Shown here: positions 38,526-47,827 of the stretch, one piece after another | Position numbering within the stretch: position 1 is the stretch's first letter | Layout: every line of letters starts with the position of its first letter | Translations under genes and position numbers: made by a program | Assembly: GCA_963793245.1 (NCBI GenBank) | Contig: CAWBZG010000005.1 | Location: forward strand, 1-64,000 | Direction of reading: 5' to 3' | Origin: CAXBBB01 sp963793245 | Lineage (GTDB): Bacteria > Bacteroidota > Rhodothermia > Rhodothermales > BA12 | DNA: 64,000 nt | The notes under the pieces: generated by a model | The model's input: only the letters and a program-made list of their open reading frames with translations | Told to the model about the DNA's origin: nothing | Databases searched by the model: none

Positions 38526-38553
38526 GTAGCGACGTTGCATGTAACGTCGCCCA
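38526..38553 (+). repeat. REP-type palindrome at the RAYT 5' end
   Basis: GTAG at 38526-38529 is followed by CGACGTT, a 6-nt loop GCATGT, and AACGTCG. The shape is the same as the other two GTAG palindromes in the window. REP flanks are the normal neighbourhood of RAYT genes. Confidence 0.7.
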
Positions 38554-38641
38554 CAAAAAACGCAGGCGTCCGCCCCCATTTCTCGCCAAAGACTCAACTG
38601 CGCGCCGTCAACCCTTCGCGCGCGGAGAAGTATGCTGCGGC

Positions 38642-40717
38642 ATGATCCAGCTATTCAACGCGTCGCTCGCATTCGGTGGGCGCCAGATTCTCGACAACGC
38701 CTCATGGTCGCTCCGCGCGGGCCAGCGCATCGGACTCGTCGGCCCCAACGGTGCCGGTAAGACGACGTGTCTGCGCGTGCTCATGCAGCGGCAGCCGCTC
38801 GACGGTGGCACACTCGACATTCCCGGCGGCACGACCATCGGCTACCTCGAACAGGACACGCAGGAAGCCGACCGCGGCCTGTCGGTCTTGGACGAAGCGA
38901 TGCGGGCCTTCGATCAGGTGCTGACGCTGCAAAAGCGCGAAGTCGAACTCACCGATGCTCTCGAAGCCGCGACCGATCACACGACCGACGCCTACGAGGA
39001 TCTGCTCCACGACCTGGATCACGTCCACACTAGGCTCCTCGCTTTGGACGCGCACACGGCCAAGCCACGCACCGAGGCGGTCTTGACCGGTCTGGGCTTC
39101 GACCCGGCGGACCTAGAGCGTCCGATGAAGACGTTTTCGGGCGGGTGGAAAATGCGCGTCGCCCTGGCGCGTCTGCTGCTCCAGCGCCCCGACTTCCTGC
39201 TGCTTGACGAGCCGACGAACCACCTGGACATCGACTCCATCGACTGGCTCGAAACGTACCTGAAAGGCTATCCCGGCGCCGTCGTCGTGGTCTCGCACGA
39301 CCGCTACTTCCTCGATCGGATGGTGACACACACCGTCGAACTCGTCCAGGGCAACGTGACCGAGTATGCGGGCAACTACGCATTCTACCTCGAAGCGCGA
39401 AAGGAGCGGCGCGAGTTGCAAAAGGCGGCGTACGACAACCAGCAGAAGATGATCGCCGATACGGAGCGGTTCATCGAGCGGTTCAAGGCCAAGGCGAGCA
39501 AGGCGAAGCAGGCGCAGAGCCGGGTCAAGCAACTCGAACGCATGGAACGCCTGACGCCTCCGCCCGAGGAAGCGTCGACGGTCCACTTCCGCTTTCCGTC
39601 GCCTCGCCGGTCGGGGCGCGACGTGCTCAGCCTGAGCCGATTTAGCAAGACCTATCAGTCTGCCGAAGGACCTGTTGAGGTGTTCAAGAACGCCGATCCC
39701 CTCGTGCTCGAACGCGGCGACAAAGTGGCGCTGATCGGACCGAACGGCGCAGGTAAGTCGACGCTGGCGCGGATGCTGCTCGGGTCCGAACCGTTCGAGG
39801 GCGAGCGTGAGATGGGCTACAACGTCGACCTGATGTACTTCGCCCAACACCAGGCCGACACGCTCGACCCAACCGACACCATCTTGCAGAGCCTGCAAGC
39901 CGTCTCGCGTGGGCACAGCGAGACCGAACTGCGCAGCCTCGCCGGTGCGTTCTTGTTCAAAGGCGACGACGTACACAAGCCCGTCCGCGTGCTCTCGGGT
40001 GGAGAGAAGAGCCGCGTTGCCTTGGCCCGGACGATGCTTTCGCCCGCCAACCTGCTCATCCTCGACGAACCCACGAACCACCTCGACATGGCGTCGATCG
40101 GCGTGCTCGTCGAAGCGTTGCAGCAGTATACCGGCACGTTCCTCGTCGTCTCGCACGACCGCCACTTCTTGGATCAACTCGCGAAGCAGGTATGGCGCGT
40201 CGAGCACGGCAAGGTGCAGACGTTTGGCGGCACGTACGCCGAGTATCGCTGGGCGATGGAGCACGGCACGACCGGCAAAGTCCAGGGACCGTCGACGGCG
40301 ACTGATCCGTCGAGCGCGTCGTCTAATGGAGTGGCAAAGCCAGTCGAGAAAAAAGCCAGCCGGGGCGGTGGCCCCAAGACCAAAGAGCAGAAGCGAGCCG
40401 AGGCCGCAGCGCGCGCGGCGGGCAAGTCGGGCGGATCGAACGGATCGTCCAACGGAAGCGCCGCGCACAACGCACCCGCTGCCAAGTCCAACGGGTTGAG
40501 CGGCAAGCAACTCGAACGCGAGCACGCTCAGGTCGAGGCGAAGATCTTGGAGAAAGAGACCGAGAAAGGTTTTCTCGAAACCCGCCTCGCCGCGCCCAAC
40601 GCCTACGACGACCCAGACGCCGCCGCAAAGCTCGCAGCGGATCACGCGGCTATCGTCGATGAACTCAAAGTGCTCTACGCCAAGTGGGAGCAAACCGCCG
40701 AGCAACTCGCAGGCTGA
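38642..40717 (+). CDS. ABC-F family ATP-binding protein (Uup/EttA-like)
   Basis: 691 residues with two nucleotide-binding domains and no membrane segments. NBD1 has GPNGAGKTT, FSGGWKMRVALARLLL and LLDEPTNHLD; NBD2 has GPNGAGKST, LSGGEKSRVALARTML and ILDEPTNHLDM. The linker (RFIERFKAKASKAKQAQSRV) is the ABC-F interdomain helix pair. After NBD2 come a Ser/Gly/Lys linker and a coiled-coil C-terminus (LEREHAQVEAKILEKETEKG), as in Uup-type proteins. ABC-F proteins bind the ribosome E site and relieve translational problems, or give antibiotic tolerance. Confidence 0.93.
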   Translation: MIQLFNASLAFGGRQILDNASWSLRAGQRIGLVGPNGAGKTTCLRVLMQRQPLDGGTLDIPGGTTIGYLEQDTQEADRGLSVLDEAMRAFDQVLTLQKREVELTDALEAATDHTTDAYEDLLHDLDHVHTRLLALDAHTAKPRTEAVLTGLGFDPADLERPMKTFSGGWKMRVALARLLLQRPDFLLLDEPTNHLDIDSIDWLETYLKGYPGAVVVVSHDRYFLDRMVTHTVELVQGNVTEYAGNYAFYLEARKERRELQKAAYDNQQKMIADTERFIERFKAKASKAKQAQSRVKQLERMERLTPPPEEASTVHFRFPSPRRSGRDVLSLSRFSKTYQSAEGPVEVFKNADPLVLERGDKVALIGPNGAGKSTLARMLLGSEPFEGEREMGYNVDLMYFAQHQADTLDPTDTILQSLQAVSRGHSETELRSLAGAFLFKGDDVHKPVRVLSGGEKSRVALARTMLSPANLLILDEPTNHLDMASIGVLVEALQQYTGTFLVVSHDRHFLDQLAKQVWRVEHGKVQTFGGTYAEYRWAMEHGTTGKVQGPSTATDPSSASSNGVAKPVEKKASRGGGPKTKEQKRAEAAARAAGKSGGSNGSSNGSAAHNAPAAKSNGLSGKQLEREHAQVEAKILEKETEKGFLETRLAAPNAYDDPDAAAKLAADHAAIVDELKVLYAKWEQTAEQLAG

Positions 40718-40737
40718 CCCACGCTTTACCCATCGCC

Positions 40738-41607
40738 ATGCGTTTCCTTCTCGCTCTCGTGCTGCTAGCCGCGTCCGGCTGCGCGTCGACTCCAGCCACT
40801 GACGACGCGCGTCCAACGCACTTGCCGCTGGCCGAGTGGTTTGCGTCGACTGGGCCGGATACGCCGCGTTTGGCGGCTCACCGAAGTGGTCCTGCTGCGG
40901 GCTATCCCGAGAACGCGCTGACGACGCTGGAGCGGTCGGTTACGTTGGGTGTGCTGCTGATCGAAGTCGACGTGCGCGCATCCCTAGACGACACGTTGCT
41001 GCTGATGCACGACCGCACGCTCGACCGGACGACGACGGGGAGCGGAAACGTCTCCGACACCCGCTGGGCCGACATCGCACCTCTGCGCCTGATCGACAAC
41101 GACGGAGGCACGACGGATGCCGTTACGCCGACGCTCCGCCAGGCGCTGCGTTGGGCGCGTGACCGCGCCGTCCTCCAACTCGATTTGAAACCCGGTGTCA
41201 GTTTCGACCACATCCTGCGCGTGGTTCGGCAAGAGGCGATGGAAGATCAGGTACTCACCATCGTCTATCAGCCGGACAGCCTGGGCGCCTATCTGCGCCG
41301 CGCGCCGAACATGGCCTACTCCGTCCCTGCTCGAACGCCCGACGACGTGCGCGCCACACTCGCCCAGCCCGACGCCGATGCATCACGCATGATCGGCTTC
41401 GTCGGCGTCGGCCCCTCGTACGATGCCGACGCCATCGCTCTGCTTCGTAGGGCTGGCATTTTGGCGATTGGCGGCTACTTCGAGACCGTTGCTCACCCCG
41501 ACACGGTCGCCGCGCGGTTTGGGCAACTCGACATCGTCTCGATCGACGACCTACCGGGCGGCGTCACCGGAATGCGGCGCGCGCGAGCAGCTGGGTCGAT
41601 TCGGTAG
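40738..41607 (+). CDS. Glycerophosphodiester phosphodiesterase lipoprotein
   Basis: 289 residues from ATG 40738 with a lipobox (LAASGC). The active-site pattern is complete: AAHRSGPAAGYPENAL (first catalytic His and Glu), IEVDVRASLDD, LLMHDRTLDRTTTGSG (second His), and LQLDLKPG later. The TIM barrel continues to SIDDLPGG. GDPDs cleave glycerophosphodiesters to glycerol-3-phosphate and an alcohol. The lipid anchor places it at the periplasmic or outer membrane side. It lies 20 bp after the ABC-F gene. Confidence 0.9.
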   Translation: MRFLLALVLLAASGCASTPATDDARPTHLPLAEWFASTGPDTPRLAAHRSGPAAGYPENALTTLERSVTLGVLLIEVDVRASLDDTLLLMHDRTLDRTTTGSGNVSDTRWADIAPLRLIDNDGGTTDAVTPTLRQALRWARDRAVLQLDLKPGVSFDHILRVVRQEAMEDQVLTIVYQPDSLGAYLRRAPNMAYSVPARTPDDVRATLAQPDADASRMIGFVGVGPSYDADAIALLRRAGILAIGGYFETVAHPDTVAARFGQLDIVSIDDLPGGVTGMRRARAAGSIR

Positions 41608-42789
41608 CTACCGCTCCATCGCTGTCCGTCCGTCGCGTCGGAGCGAGATGACGTAGGCGCTGCCTCCGGCTTGCGGATCGTCCTCTCCGGCAAGCAGATA
41701 CGTGGCGCCGAGGGCGACGGCGGACCCGAAGAACGCGCTGCCCTGATCGGCGACCTGAACCGGCTCCCAATCGGCGGACTGGGCGAAGACGTGAACGACG
41801 CGGTCGACGTTGGTTGTGCGACCTATCTGCTCGTCATAGGCAGCGGCGGCGGCGTGATTGGGGCCGAGCGCGATCTGGTGACCGAAGCGTCCGCCTCGGT
41901 AGCTTGTCGGCGGTTTCAGACTCGTCAAGCGCTCGAACGACTCGGCTCCGTCCCACGTCCACACAAACGCCCGCCCTCGCTCCCCTCGCGCCTCGGGTTC
42001 GCCGATGACGACGCGGTTTCCCAGCGCGGCAATCGTCAGCGTCTTCCCGTCTAGCCCGTCGACCGATCCGGCGGCCTGCCAGCCCTGTCCGTCGAAGCGA
42101 AAGGCAACAGCGCGTCCATCTCGACCTCTCTGGACGTCTGGCGCCGTCGCGACGACCAACTCGCCCGAGAGCGCAACGTCCGATCCGAGGATCGCGCGGC
42201 GATCAGGCGAGAGTAAACGCGCCGTTCGGCTCCACCGACCTTCGGGCGAGCGCTCGTAGATGTAGATCGCGCCTCCATATGCTCCCTTCTCGCCATCGCC
42301 CGACGCAGTAACGGCGGCGCGGTTGCCATCTAGCGCGACAGCAAACCCGAACGCGCCTTCCTGCACTCCGCTCATCGGCGCGAGCCGTCCATCGTAGCGC
42401 CACACACCGGACGTGTCGCGCGCAAAGGCATAGACCAGATTGGTACGCGCGCCCTCGAAAAAGTCGCCGGATGCCGTCGCGAGCAGCAGATCGCCGCTCA
42501 TCGCGATGCGGCGTCCGAAAAACATACCCGGTTTGCAGTCAGGCGCCGATAGCGTATCGGACGGCAGCCATGCGCCGGTCGCGTCGGCGTCGAACAGGTG
42601 GACGGCTCCGCTGCTCGGCCCGCAACTGTCGTGCGAGGGAGCGCCGACGGCCGCGCGCTTCTCGCCCAACGCAGCAGATGCTCCGAAGCTATCGCCGACC
42701 GCTCCGACATGCGGAAGCGTCAGCGTCTGAGCACTTAGAGGTGCTGCGACTAGAAGGGCAGCGAGGAGGAAAAGGCGAAGCGTAATCAC
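41608..42789 (-). CDS. Secreted FG-GAP repeat protein
   Basis: 393 residues with a signal peptide (MITLRLFLLAALLVAAPLSA). Repeats of the form FGxxxALxGxRAAVGAP are visible: DSFGASAALGEKRAAVGAP, FGRRIAMSGDLLLATA, FGFAVALDGNRAAVTA, LGSDVALSGELVVATAP, FGHQIALGPNHAAAAA and FFGSAVALGATYLLAGE. These are integrin-type FG-GAP blades of a beta-propeller. It converges tail-to-tail with the GDPD gene, with adjoining stops. Surface or periplasmic role, partner unknown. No C-terminal sorting domain is seen. Confidence 0.8.
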   Translation of the reverse strand: MITLRLFLLAALLVAAPLSAQTLTLPHVGAVGDSFGASAALGEKRAAVGAPSHDSCGPSSGAVHLFDADATGAWLPSDTLSAPDCKPGMFFGRRIAMSGDLLLATASGDFFEGARTNLVYAFARDTSGVWRYDGRLAPMSGVQEGAFGFAVALDGNRAAVTASGDGEKGAYGGAIYIYERSPEGRWSRTARLLSPDRRAILGSDVALSGELVVATAPDVQRGRDGRAVAFRFDGQGWQAAGSVDGLDGKTLTIAALGNRVVIGEPEARGERGRAFVWTWDGAESFERLTSLKPPTSYRGGRFGHQIALGPNHAAAAAYDEQIGRTTNVDRVVHVFAQSADWEPVQVADQGSAFFGSAVALGATYLLAGEDDPQAGGSAYVISLRRDGRTAMER

Positions 42790-42892
42790 CCGTCTACAAC
42801 GCGCGACGGTGGGTGGGGATTGCGTTGGTTTGCGCGCTATTCCCTCGCGAACTTGGCAGGTAGCAGGCGATCTGCCAAGTCTCCGGCTCTCG

Positions 42893-43900
42893 TTACGCTA
42901 CGGGCGACTCGGTCGACGTGAACGCACCCATCGCGCTGAATTTGTCCAGGCGTTGGCTGCGCAAGGTGTCGGCATCCAAATCGCTCAGCGTGGCGAGGGC
43001 AGTTGCGATGGCGCGTCCGGTTGCGTCGAACGTAGCGCTCGGGTTCTGGTGCGCGCCGCCGATAGGTTCGGGAACGATCGTGTCGATCACGCCGACTTCG
43101 ATCAGGTCGGGCGCCGTCAGCTTGAGCGCGCGTGCGGCGTCCTCCTTGTAGTCCCACGAACGCCACAGGATCGACGAGCAACTTTCGGGCGAGATGACCG
43201 AGTACCAACTGTTTTCGAGCATCAAGATGCGGTCGCCGACGCCGATGCCCAATGCTCCACCCGACGCACCTTCGCCGATCACTACGACGACGATAGGGAC
43301 CGGCAGACGGGCCATTTCGAGCAGGTTACGCGCGATCGCTTCAGCCTGTCCGCGCTCTTCGGCTTCTAATCCGGGGAAGGCGCCGGGCGTGTCGAGCAGC
43401 GTCACGACGGGTTTGCCGAACTTCGCCGCCATCTTCATCAGCCGCAGCGCTTTGCGATACCCTTCGGGGTTGGGCATACCGAAGCGGCGGCGCTTGCGCT
43501 GCTTGGTATCGCGCCCCTTCTGGTGCCCCATGATCATGACGGTCTGATCGCGTCCGCCGTAGCGGTTGCCCATAAACGTCGCCATCCCACCGACCAGCGC
43601 AGGGTCGTCACCGAACAGGCGATCGCCGTGCATCTCGAAGAAGCCTTCGGTGAGCGCGTCGATGTAGTCGAGCGTGTAGGGCCGCAGCGGGTGCCGGGCG
43701 ATCTGGACGCGCTGCCATCGCGTGAGATTGCGATAGACGTTGGCCCGCAGTTCGTCGACGCGCGCCTCCAGCGCTCGAATTTCGGGCGAAAGGTCGATAT
43801 CGAGCTTCTCGGCATCGAGTTCGCGCATCTCATCGAGCTTGGTTTCCAGCTCGTAGATCGGTTGCTCGAACGGGAGCAGGTGCTTGTCGGACGTTGCCAT
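42893..43900 (-). CDS. accA: Acetyl-CoA carboxylase carboxyltransferase subunit alpha
   Basis: 335 residues. The sequence shows LPFEQPIYELETKLDE at the N-terminus, RHPLRPYTLDYIDAL, ELHGDR-type FEMHGDRLFGDDPALVGG, PEGYRKALRLMKMAAKF, TLLDTPGAFPGLEAEERGQ, and GEGASGGALGIGVGDRILML. AccA pairs with AccD to transfer the carboxyl group from biotin to acetyl-CoA, giving malonyl-CoA. It is far from accB/accC (3-5 kb), as is common. Confidence 0.96.
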   Translation of the reverse strand: MATSDKHLLPFEQPIYELETKLDEMRELDAEKLDIDLSPEIRALEARVDELRANVYRNLTRWQRVQIARHPLRPYTLDYIDALTEGFFEMHGDRLFGDDPALVGGMATFMGNRYGGRDQTVMIMGHQKGRDTKQRKRRRFGMPNPEGYRKALRLMKMAAKFGKPVVTLLDTPGAFPGLEAEERGQAEAIARNLLEMARLPVPIVVVVIGEGASGGALGIGVGDRILMLENSWYSVISPESCSSILWRSWDYKEDAARALKLTAPDLIEVGVIDTIVPEPIGGAHQNPSATFDATGRAIATALATLSDLDADTLRSQRLDKFSAMGAFTSTESPVA

Positions 43901-43972
43901 GGGGCGGGGACTAAGGCGAAACCGGAAAATACGGCGTGACAGCGGAGCCGACGTGAGCCGATGCCGGAAGCG

Positions 43973-45999
43973 TCAGTTCGTCCGCAGCCAGCGGCGAAAC
44001 AGCGTCCAATCGACGCGCGCGTTCTGATGCTGAGCGTAGAGGCCGTGGGCTTGCTCCAACGTCTGCTCGGGCGCGACGGGAATCGGTGCTACGCCCGGCC
44101 GCAACCCCCACGCGCCGGGTGGACGGTAGCTTTCGGCGGATCGTAGCCGACGAGTGCTCGGCTCCCACCAATCAAAGCCGGCGCCTGACGAATCGCCTCG
44201 CGCAGTCGACCCGAGCCGACCAAGGGAGCGAACGGCGCGATCAGTAGCAGCCCAAATCCCGCCGTCACGTCGAGCACGCGCCGACGGAACGTGCCTCTCC
44301 CCTCGCCGACGATCTGATCGGCCTCGACCAGATCCAGCGAGTCGACCGTGGATTTGCCGATGACATAGCCGCCGTGGGGCGCTAGCATGCGAAACTGGAC
44401 GGGCAGATCCGACAGCGACTGCATCCAGCCCAGCACGTCGTACGTCGGCAGGGCGTCGGGGCTGAACACGAGTTGATCGACCTCGCGAAGGCGCACCAGG
44501 TCGCGCAGTCCGCGCAGAGGACCGAGGTAGCGCGTTTGTCCGCGTCCCGGCTGGTCGAAGGCGAATCCGACCAATTCGAACGGCGGACGCGGAAGCATCG
44601 CCAGCCGCTCGGCGAGGGCATCGGCTTCCTTGCGCGGGCCGACGTAGAGCGCTCGCCGTCCGCCCGTTCGCCGCCTACGCAGGACCGCTCGCCAGCCCAC
44701 CACCCAGACCAGCGTCAGCAGAGCACCGACGACGACGATCCATCGAGAAAACCCGATCTGCGGCGCGAAGAACGACGCGATGGCCGTAGCGCCAAACCCC
44801 GTCGCCGCGCCGACGAGCGGAGGACGCAGCCGCAGACCGCGCAAGCCCATCCGGTATCCGCCTGCCAGCAAAGTACCAGCCACCGTCGCACAGCCGAAGA
44901 GGACTGCCACCCACAGGAACCGTCCTGCAAGCCGGTCGACCTCGCCGACGCGCAACCACCCCGCGCCTACGAATGCGATGAACGCGCCGACCAAGTCGAG
45001 CAGCAGCGGCAACAATCGCCGCATCCACTGGCTGGCGACGCTAACGGCAGCGCGTCCGAAAATGGCGAGGCGGAGCGCAGTGTGGAGCGCACCACCGCCC
45101 AGCTTTTCGTCGCCCGCGTGCTTCTCGGCGAACAGCAGCATGGCGCCGTAAAACACGCGGACGTAGCGCAGTTCGCCCTTTTTGGTGCTCTCGCCTTTGT
45201 AGTGGATGATGTGCGTGTCCGGCGTAAAGCAGATCGTCCAACCGGCCTGCTGGATCCGGTAGCACCAGTCGAGGTCCTCGCCGTACATGAAAAACGCCGG
45301 ATCGAACAGCCCCGCCCCACCGCCGTGGACAGTCGACGTGGGATCGGGCGGATGGTTGGGCGGCGGCTCGTTGGGCGGATCGGCCAGCGGTTCGTCGGCT
45401 CGTGAGCGGTGCAGATAGAGCGCGCGCCGGCGGACCATCATGCACGAACCCGACAACGCGTCGACCTCGGCAGGCTCGTCGCGCGGCAGGTACGTCATGT
45501 TGTAGCGGCCCAGCCTCGGGTGGCGCGGAAACAGGCGACTCAGCCCGCTGATGCGGTAGAAGGCGACTTCGGGCGTCGGGAACGCGCGGCGGCTCTCGGG
45601 CGCGAACGTGCCGTCGGGGTTGAGAATCGACGGACCGGCGGCGCCGCACTCGGGCCGTGCATCGAGAAAGGCGACGAGGGCGCGCAGCGTGTCTTCCTGA
45701 ACGACCGTGTCCGGGTTCAGAATGAAGAGGTATCGCCCGCGCGCCTGGCGGATCGCCTGGTTGTTGGCCTTGCCGAAGCCGACGTTGTCCTCGTTGGCGA
45801 TGACGTGGACATCGGGAAACCGCTCGCGCACCATCTCGACCGTCCCGTCGACCGAGGCATTGTCGACCACGAACGTCTCGACGTTCAGCCGCTCAGACGC
45901 CCGCGCGACCGAGCGGAGCGCCTGTTCGAGAAATGCGCGCACGTTGTACGTGACGATGACGACCGATACGTCGATGGCGGCGAGGGTGGAGTGCGACAC
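43973..45999 (-). CDS. Glycosyltransferase family 2 fused to a polyprenyl glycosylphosphotransferase-like half (3' frameshift)
   Basis: The N-terminal ~300 residues are a GT-A family 2 glycosyltransferase: VSVVIVTYNVRAFLEQAL, FVVDNASVDG, ANEDNVGFGKANNQA, FILNPDT, a DALSGSCMMVRRRAL stretch and PAFFMYGEDLDWC. An insertion rich in Pro/Asp (about 205-230) sits before it. Then come membrane helices and a Rossmann/WcaJ-like half (YVGPRKEADAL). The open frame ends at 44089, but family-like sequence continues one frame over (WGLRPGVAPIPVAPEQ, YAQHQNARVDWTLFRRWLR) to a stop at 43973, implying a missing base in a C-run near 44118. Likely exopolysaccharide synthesis at the membrane. Confidence 0.75.
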
Positions 46000-46029
46000 A
46001 GCAGAAAACTACGCCGCGCAGATCACTTG

Positions 46030-46052
46030 TATGTCGGGCCTTCCCCTACGCC
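46030..46052 (+). promoter_or_regulatory. 23-bp dyad element, site a (upstream of TauE/SafE gene)
   Basis: On the coding strand: TATGTCGGG, 5-nt spacer CCTTC, CCCTACGCC. It lies 73 bp before the ATG at 46125. It matches four other sites upstream of cco genes and the stress-protein gene in the same orientation. Outer positions on the left arm are less conserved here. Confidence 0.55.
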
Positions 46053-46124
46053 CAAGCACGCCGACGGCGGTCGACAGAAATCCATCACGCAGGGGAGTTT
46101 ATACCCTCGCCTCCTACCCGCGCC

Positions 46125-46853
46125 ATGCTTCCCAACGTCTCGCTCGCCGCTCAACTCGCCGCCGTCTTCGGCATCGGACTGGCCGGGAGCGTGCACTGCA
46201 TCGGGATGTGCGGCGGGTTCGCGATCGCGCTCGCCCAGAAGCCCGGCAGTCCTCGCGGGACGGCGCACGCGCGCTACTTCGCAGGCAAGACCCTGTCGTA
46301 TGCCGCGCTTGGGCTGCTCGCCGGAGCGTTCGGCAGCGCGCTGGCGTTCGTCCTCGGACCGTTTCAGCACGTGATCGGCATCGCGTTCGGCGTCGTCTTG
46401 ATCGCTGTCGGCTTGCGGATGGCGGGCTGGTGGGGCGTCGGCGGAGCGGCCAACGTGCCGGGTTTGGGAGCCGCGTTCGGATGGGCGCTGCGGCAGCCGC
46501 CGAGCCGAGCCGCCTGGTCGCTCGGGCTGCTCAACGGGCTGCTGCCGTGCGGGATGGTCTACGCGATGCTCGCCATGGCCGCCGCGACGGGATCGTCGGT
46601 CCAAGGCGCGGCTGTGATGGCGACGTTCGGCGTCAGCACCCTTCCCGCCCTGGCCCTCGCCGCCCTACTCGGCAGAATGGCCCGCCCGATGTGGCGCGCA
46701 CGCCTCAACACGGCAGCCGGAATCGCGCTCCTGCTCGTCGGCGGGTGGACCATCGTCCGCGCCCTCCCCGCCGCCCCGAGCGACGCGCTGGCTGATCCGC
46801 ACCATGCTGAGCGCGTCGCGTTGAAAGGAGCCGACGAAGCGATGTGCCGGTAG
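46125..46853 (+). CDS. TauE/SafE-type membrane protein (cbb3-associated)
   Basis: 242 residues with about six membrane helices. The N-terminal GSVHCIGMCGGFAIAL is the conserved H-x-x-G-M-C-G-G motif of the SafE-like/UreH-type proteins often found beside ccoG/H/I/S, where metal or sulfur transport for oxidase maturation is suspected. A second conserved part is GLLNGLLPCGMVYAML. It converges with the cco cluster on the other strand and has element a upstream, suggesting co-regulation. Transported species not known. Confidence 0.82.
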   Translation: MLPNVSLAAQLAAVFGIGLAGSVHCIGMCGGFAIALAQKPGSPRGTAHARYFAGKTLSYAALGLLAGAFGSALAFVLGPFQHVIGIAFGVVLIAVGLRMAGWWGVGGAANVPGLGAAFGWALRQPPSRAAWSLGLLNGLLPCGMVYAMLAMAAATGSSVQGAAVMATFGVSTLPALALAALLGRMARPMWRARLNTAAGIALLLVGGWTIVRALPAAPSDALADPHHAERVALKGADEAMCR

Positions 46854-46903
46854 ACGTGGGCTGAGACCTCGCCTCTCGAACGTCTCCCCCGGCGGCACTC
46901 ACG

Positions 46904-47827
46904 TCACCTCAGATACGCCCACATCACCAGCGCGATCACGACGGCGGAGGCAAGGAGGATGGCGAGGATGAACGACATCGCCTCTTTGCTCGACGTACCG
47001 GTCATCGTGTGAGGCGATTCGGATTCGGCCTGCCCGATGGAGTGCGTCAATGCCTCCCGCGCGCGCTGCTGCTCCGAAGCGGACCGGGCCGACTCGAAGG
47101 CGGTTTCGTACACGTCGGCTTCGTCATCGGTCGAAGCGCGGAACGAGCCTTTCGTGCTCCAGGGTGTCCACGCGCCCGCAGCTTGCGCCCGAATGCGCCA
47201 GACGTAGCGCACGCCGGTTTCGGGCAGCAGTTTGACAAGCGTCAGCGCCGATGAGGGGCCGAGTGGGAGGTCGAGGTCGATGCTGGAGAAGTCCGTCGAG
47301 CGGCTGACTTGGAGGTGATAGGCGGTCGCTCCGTTGACCGGCGTCCACGCGAGCGGCACGGAGACCGAGTCGACAGGAGCGCTGGCGACAGGCGTCAGAG
47401 GCGTTGGCGCGCTACTGCCCTGCATTCGGCGTCCGGGAATGGCCGACGGAACGGTCGAAAATGTCGCAGGCAGCGTGCTCGTCGCCCAGCGACTGTGTGC
47501 ATCCTGATGACGGACGCGCCAGTGGTAGGTGTAACCCGGCTCGAACGCGTCAAACGCCGTCGCCGTCGCATCGGTCGTGCGGACGCGGCACACCACGTCG
47601 GCAAACCGCTCGTCCTCGGCGACCTGCACCTCGTAGCCCTTCGCCCCTTCGACCGGGGTCCACGCAAACGTGACCGAGGCGCTGAGTGCGGCTTCGTCCT
47701 CGACGGGAGCCGTCAGCGTCGGCAGGCGAACGAGTGCAGCGGCGGGGCGGTCGGCGGGCGGTTGCTCGGCGACGGTCGTGGGGCGCTGCGGAGCCGTTTG
47801 GGGAGCGGTAGGCGGAAGCGTAGGCAT
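46904..47827 (-). CDS. FN3-domain protein with C-terminal membrane anchor
   Basis: 307 residues if started at ATG 47827 (MPTLPPTAPQ), 18 bp after the ccoS stop; the same frame is open through ccoI. A Pro/Ala-rich N-terminus without signal peptide is followed by two fibronectin-like units (SVTFAWTPVEGAKGYEVQVA and TYHWRVRHQD; SVPLAWTPVNGATAYHLQVS and RYVWRIRAQ). A helical region (EQQRAREALTHSIGQ) and a single membrane helix end the protein (ILAILLASAVVIALVMWAYLR-type tail, about 20 residues). This would be tail-anchored with its domains in the cytoplasm. I know no such member of cbb3 clusters; function unknown. Confidence 0.7.
   Translation of the reverse strand: MPTLPPTAPQTAPQRPTTVAEQPPADRPAAALVRLPTLTAPVEDEAALSASVTFAWTPVEGAKGYEVQVAEDERFADVVCRVRTTDATATAFDAFEPGYTYHWRVRHQDAHSRWATSTLPATFSTVPSAIPGRRMQGSSAPTPLTPVASAPVDSVSVPLAWTPVNGATAYHLQVSRSTDFSSIDLDLPLGPSSALTLVKLLPETGVRYVWRIRAQAAGAWTPWSTKGSFRASTDDEADVYETAFESARSASEQQRAREALTHSIGQAESESPHTMTGTSSKEAMSFILAILLASAVVIALVMWAYLR

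Noticed and set aside
39113..40816. Long minus-strand open frame (567 codons) over the ABC-F gene
   Set aside because: A shadow of the GC-rich ABC-F codons, without start context or motifs.
42800..42840. G-rich stretch before the accA stop as another dyad element
   Set aside because: Only a GGTGGGTGGGG run matches; there is no second arm and no start at the right distance.
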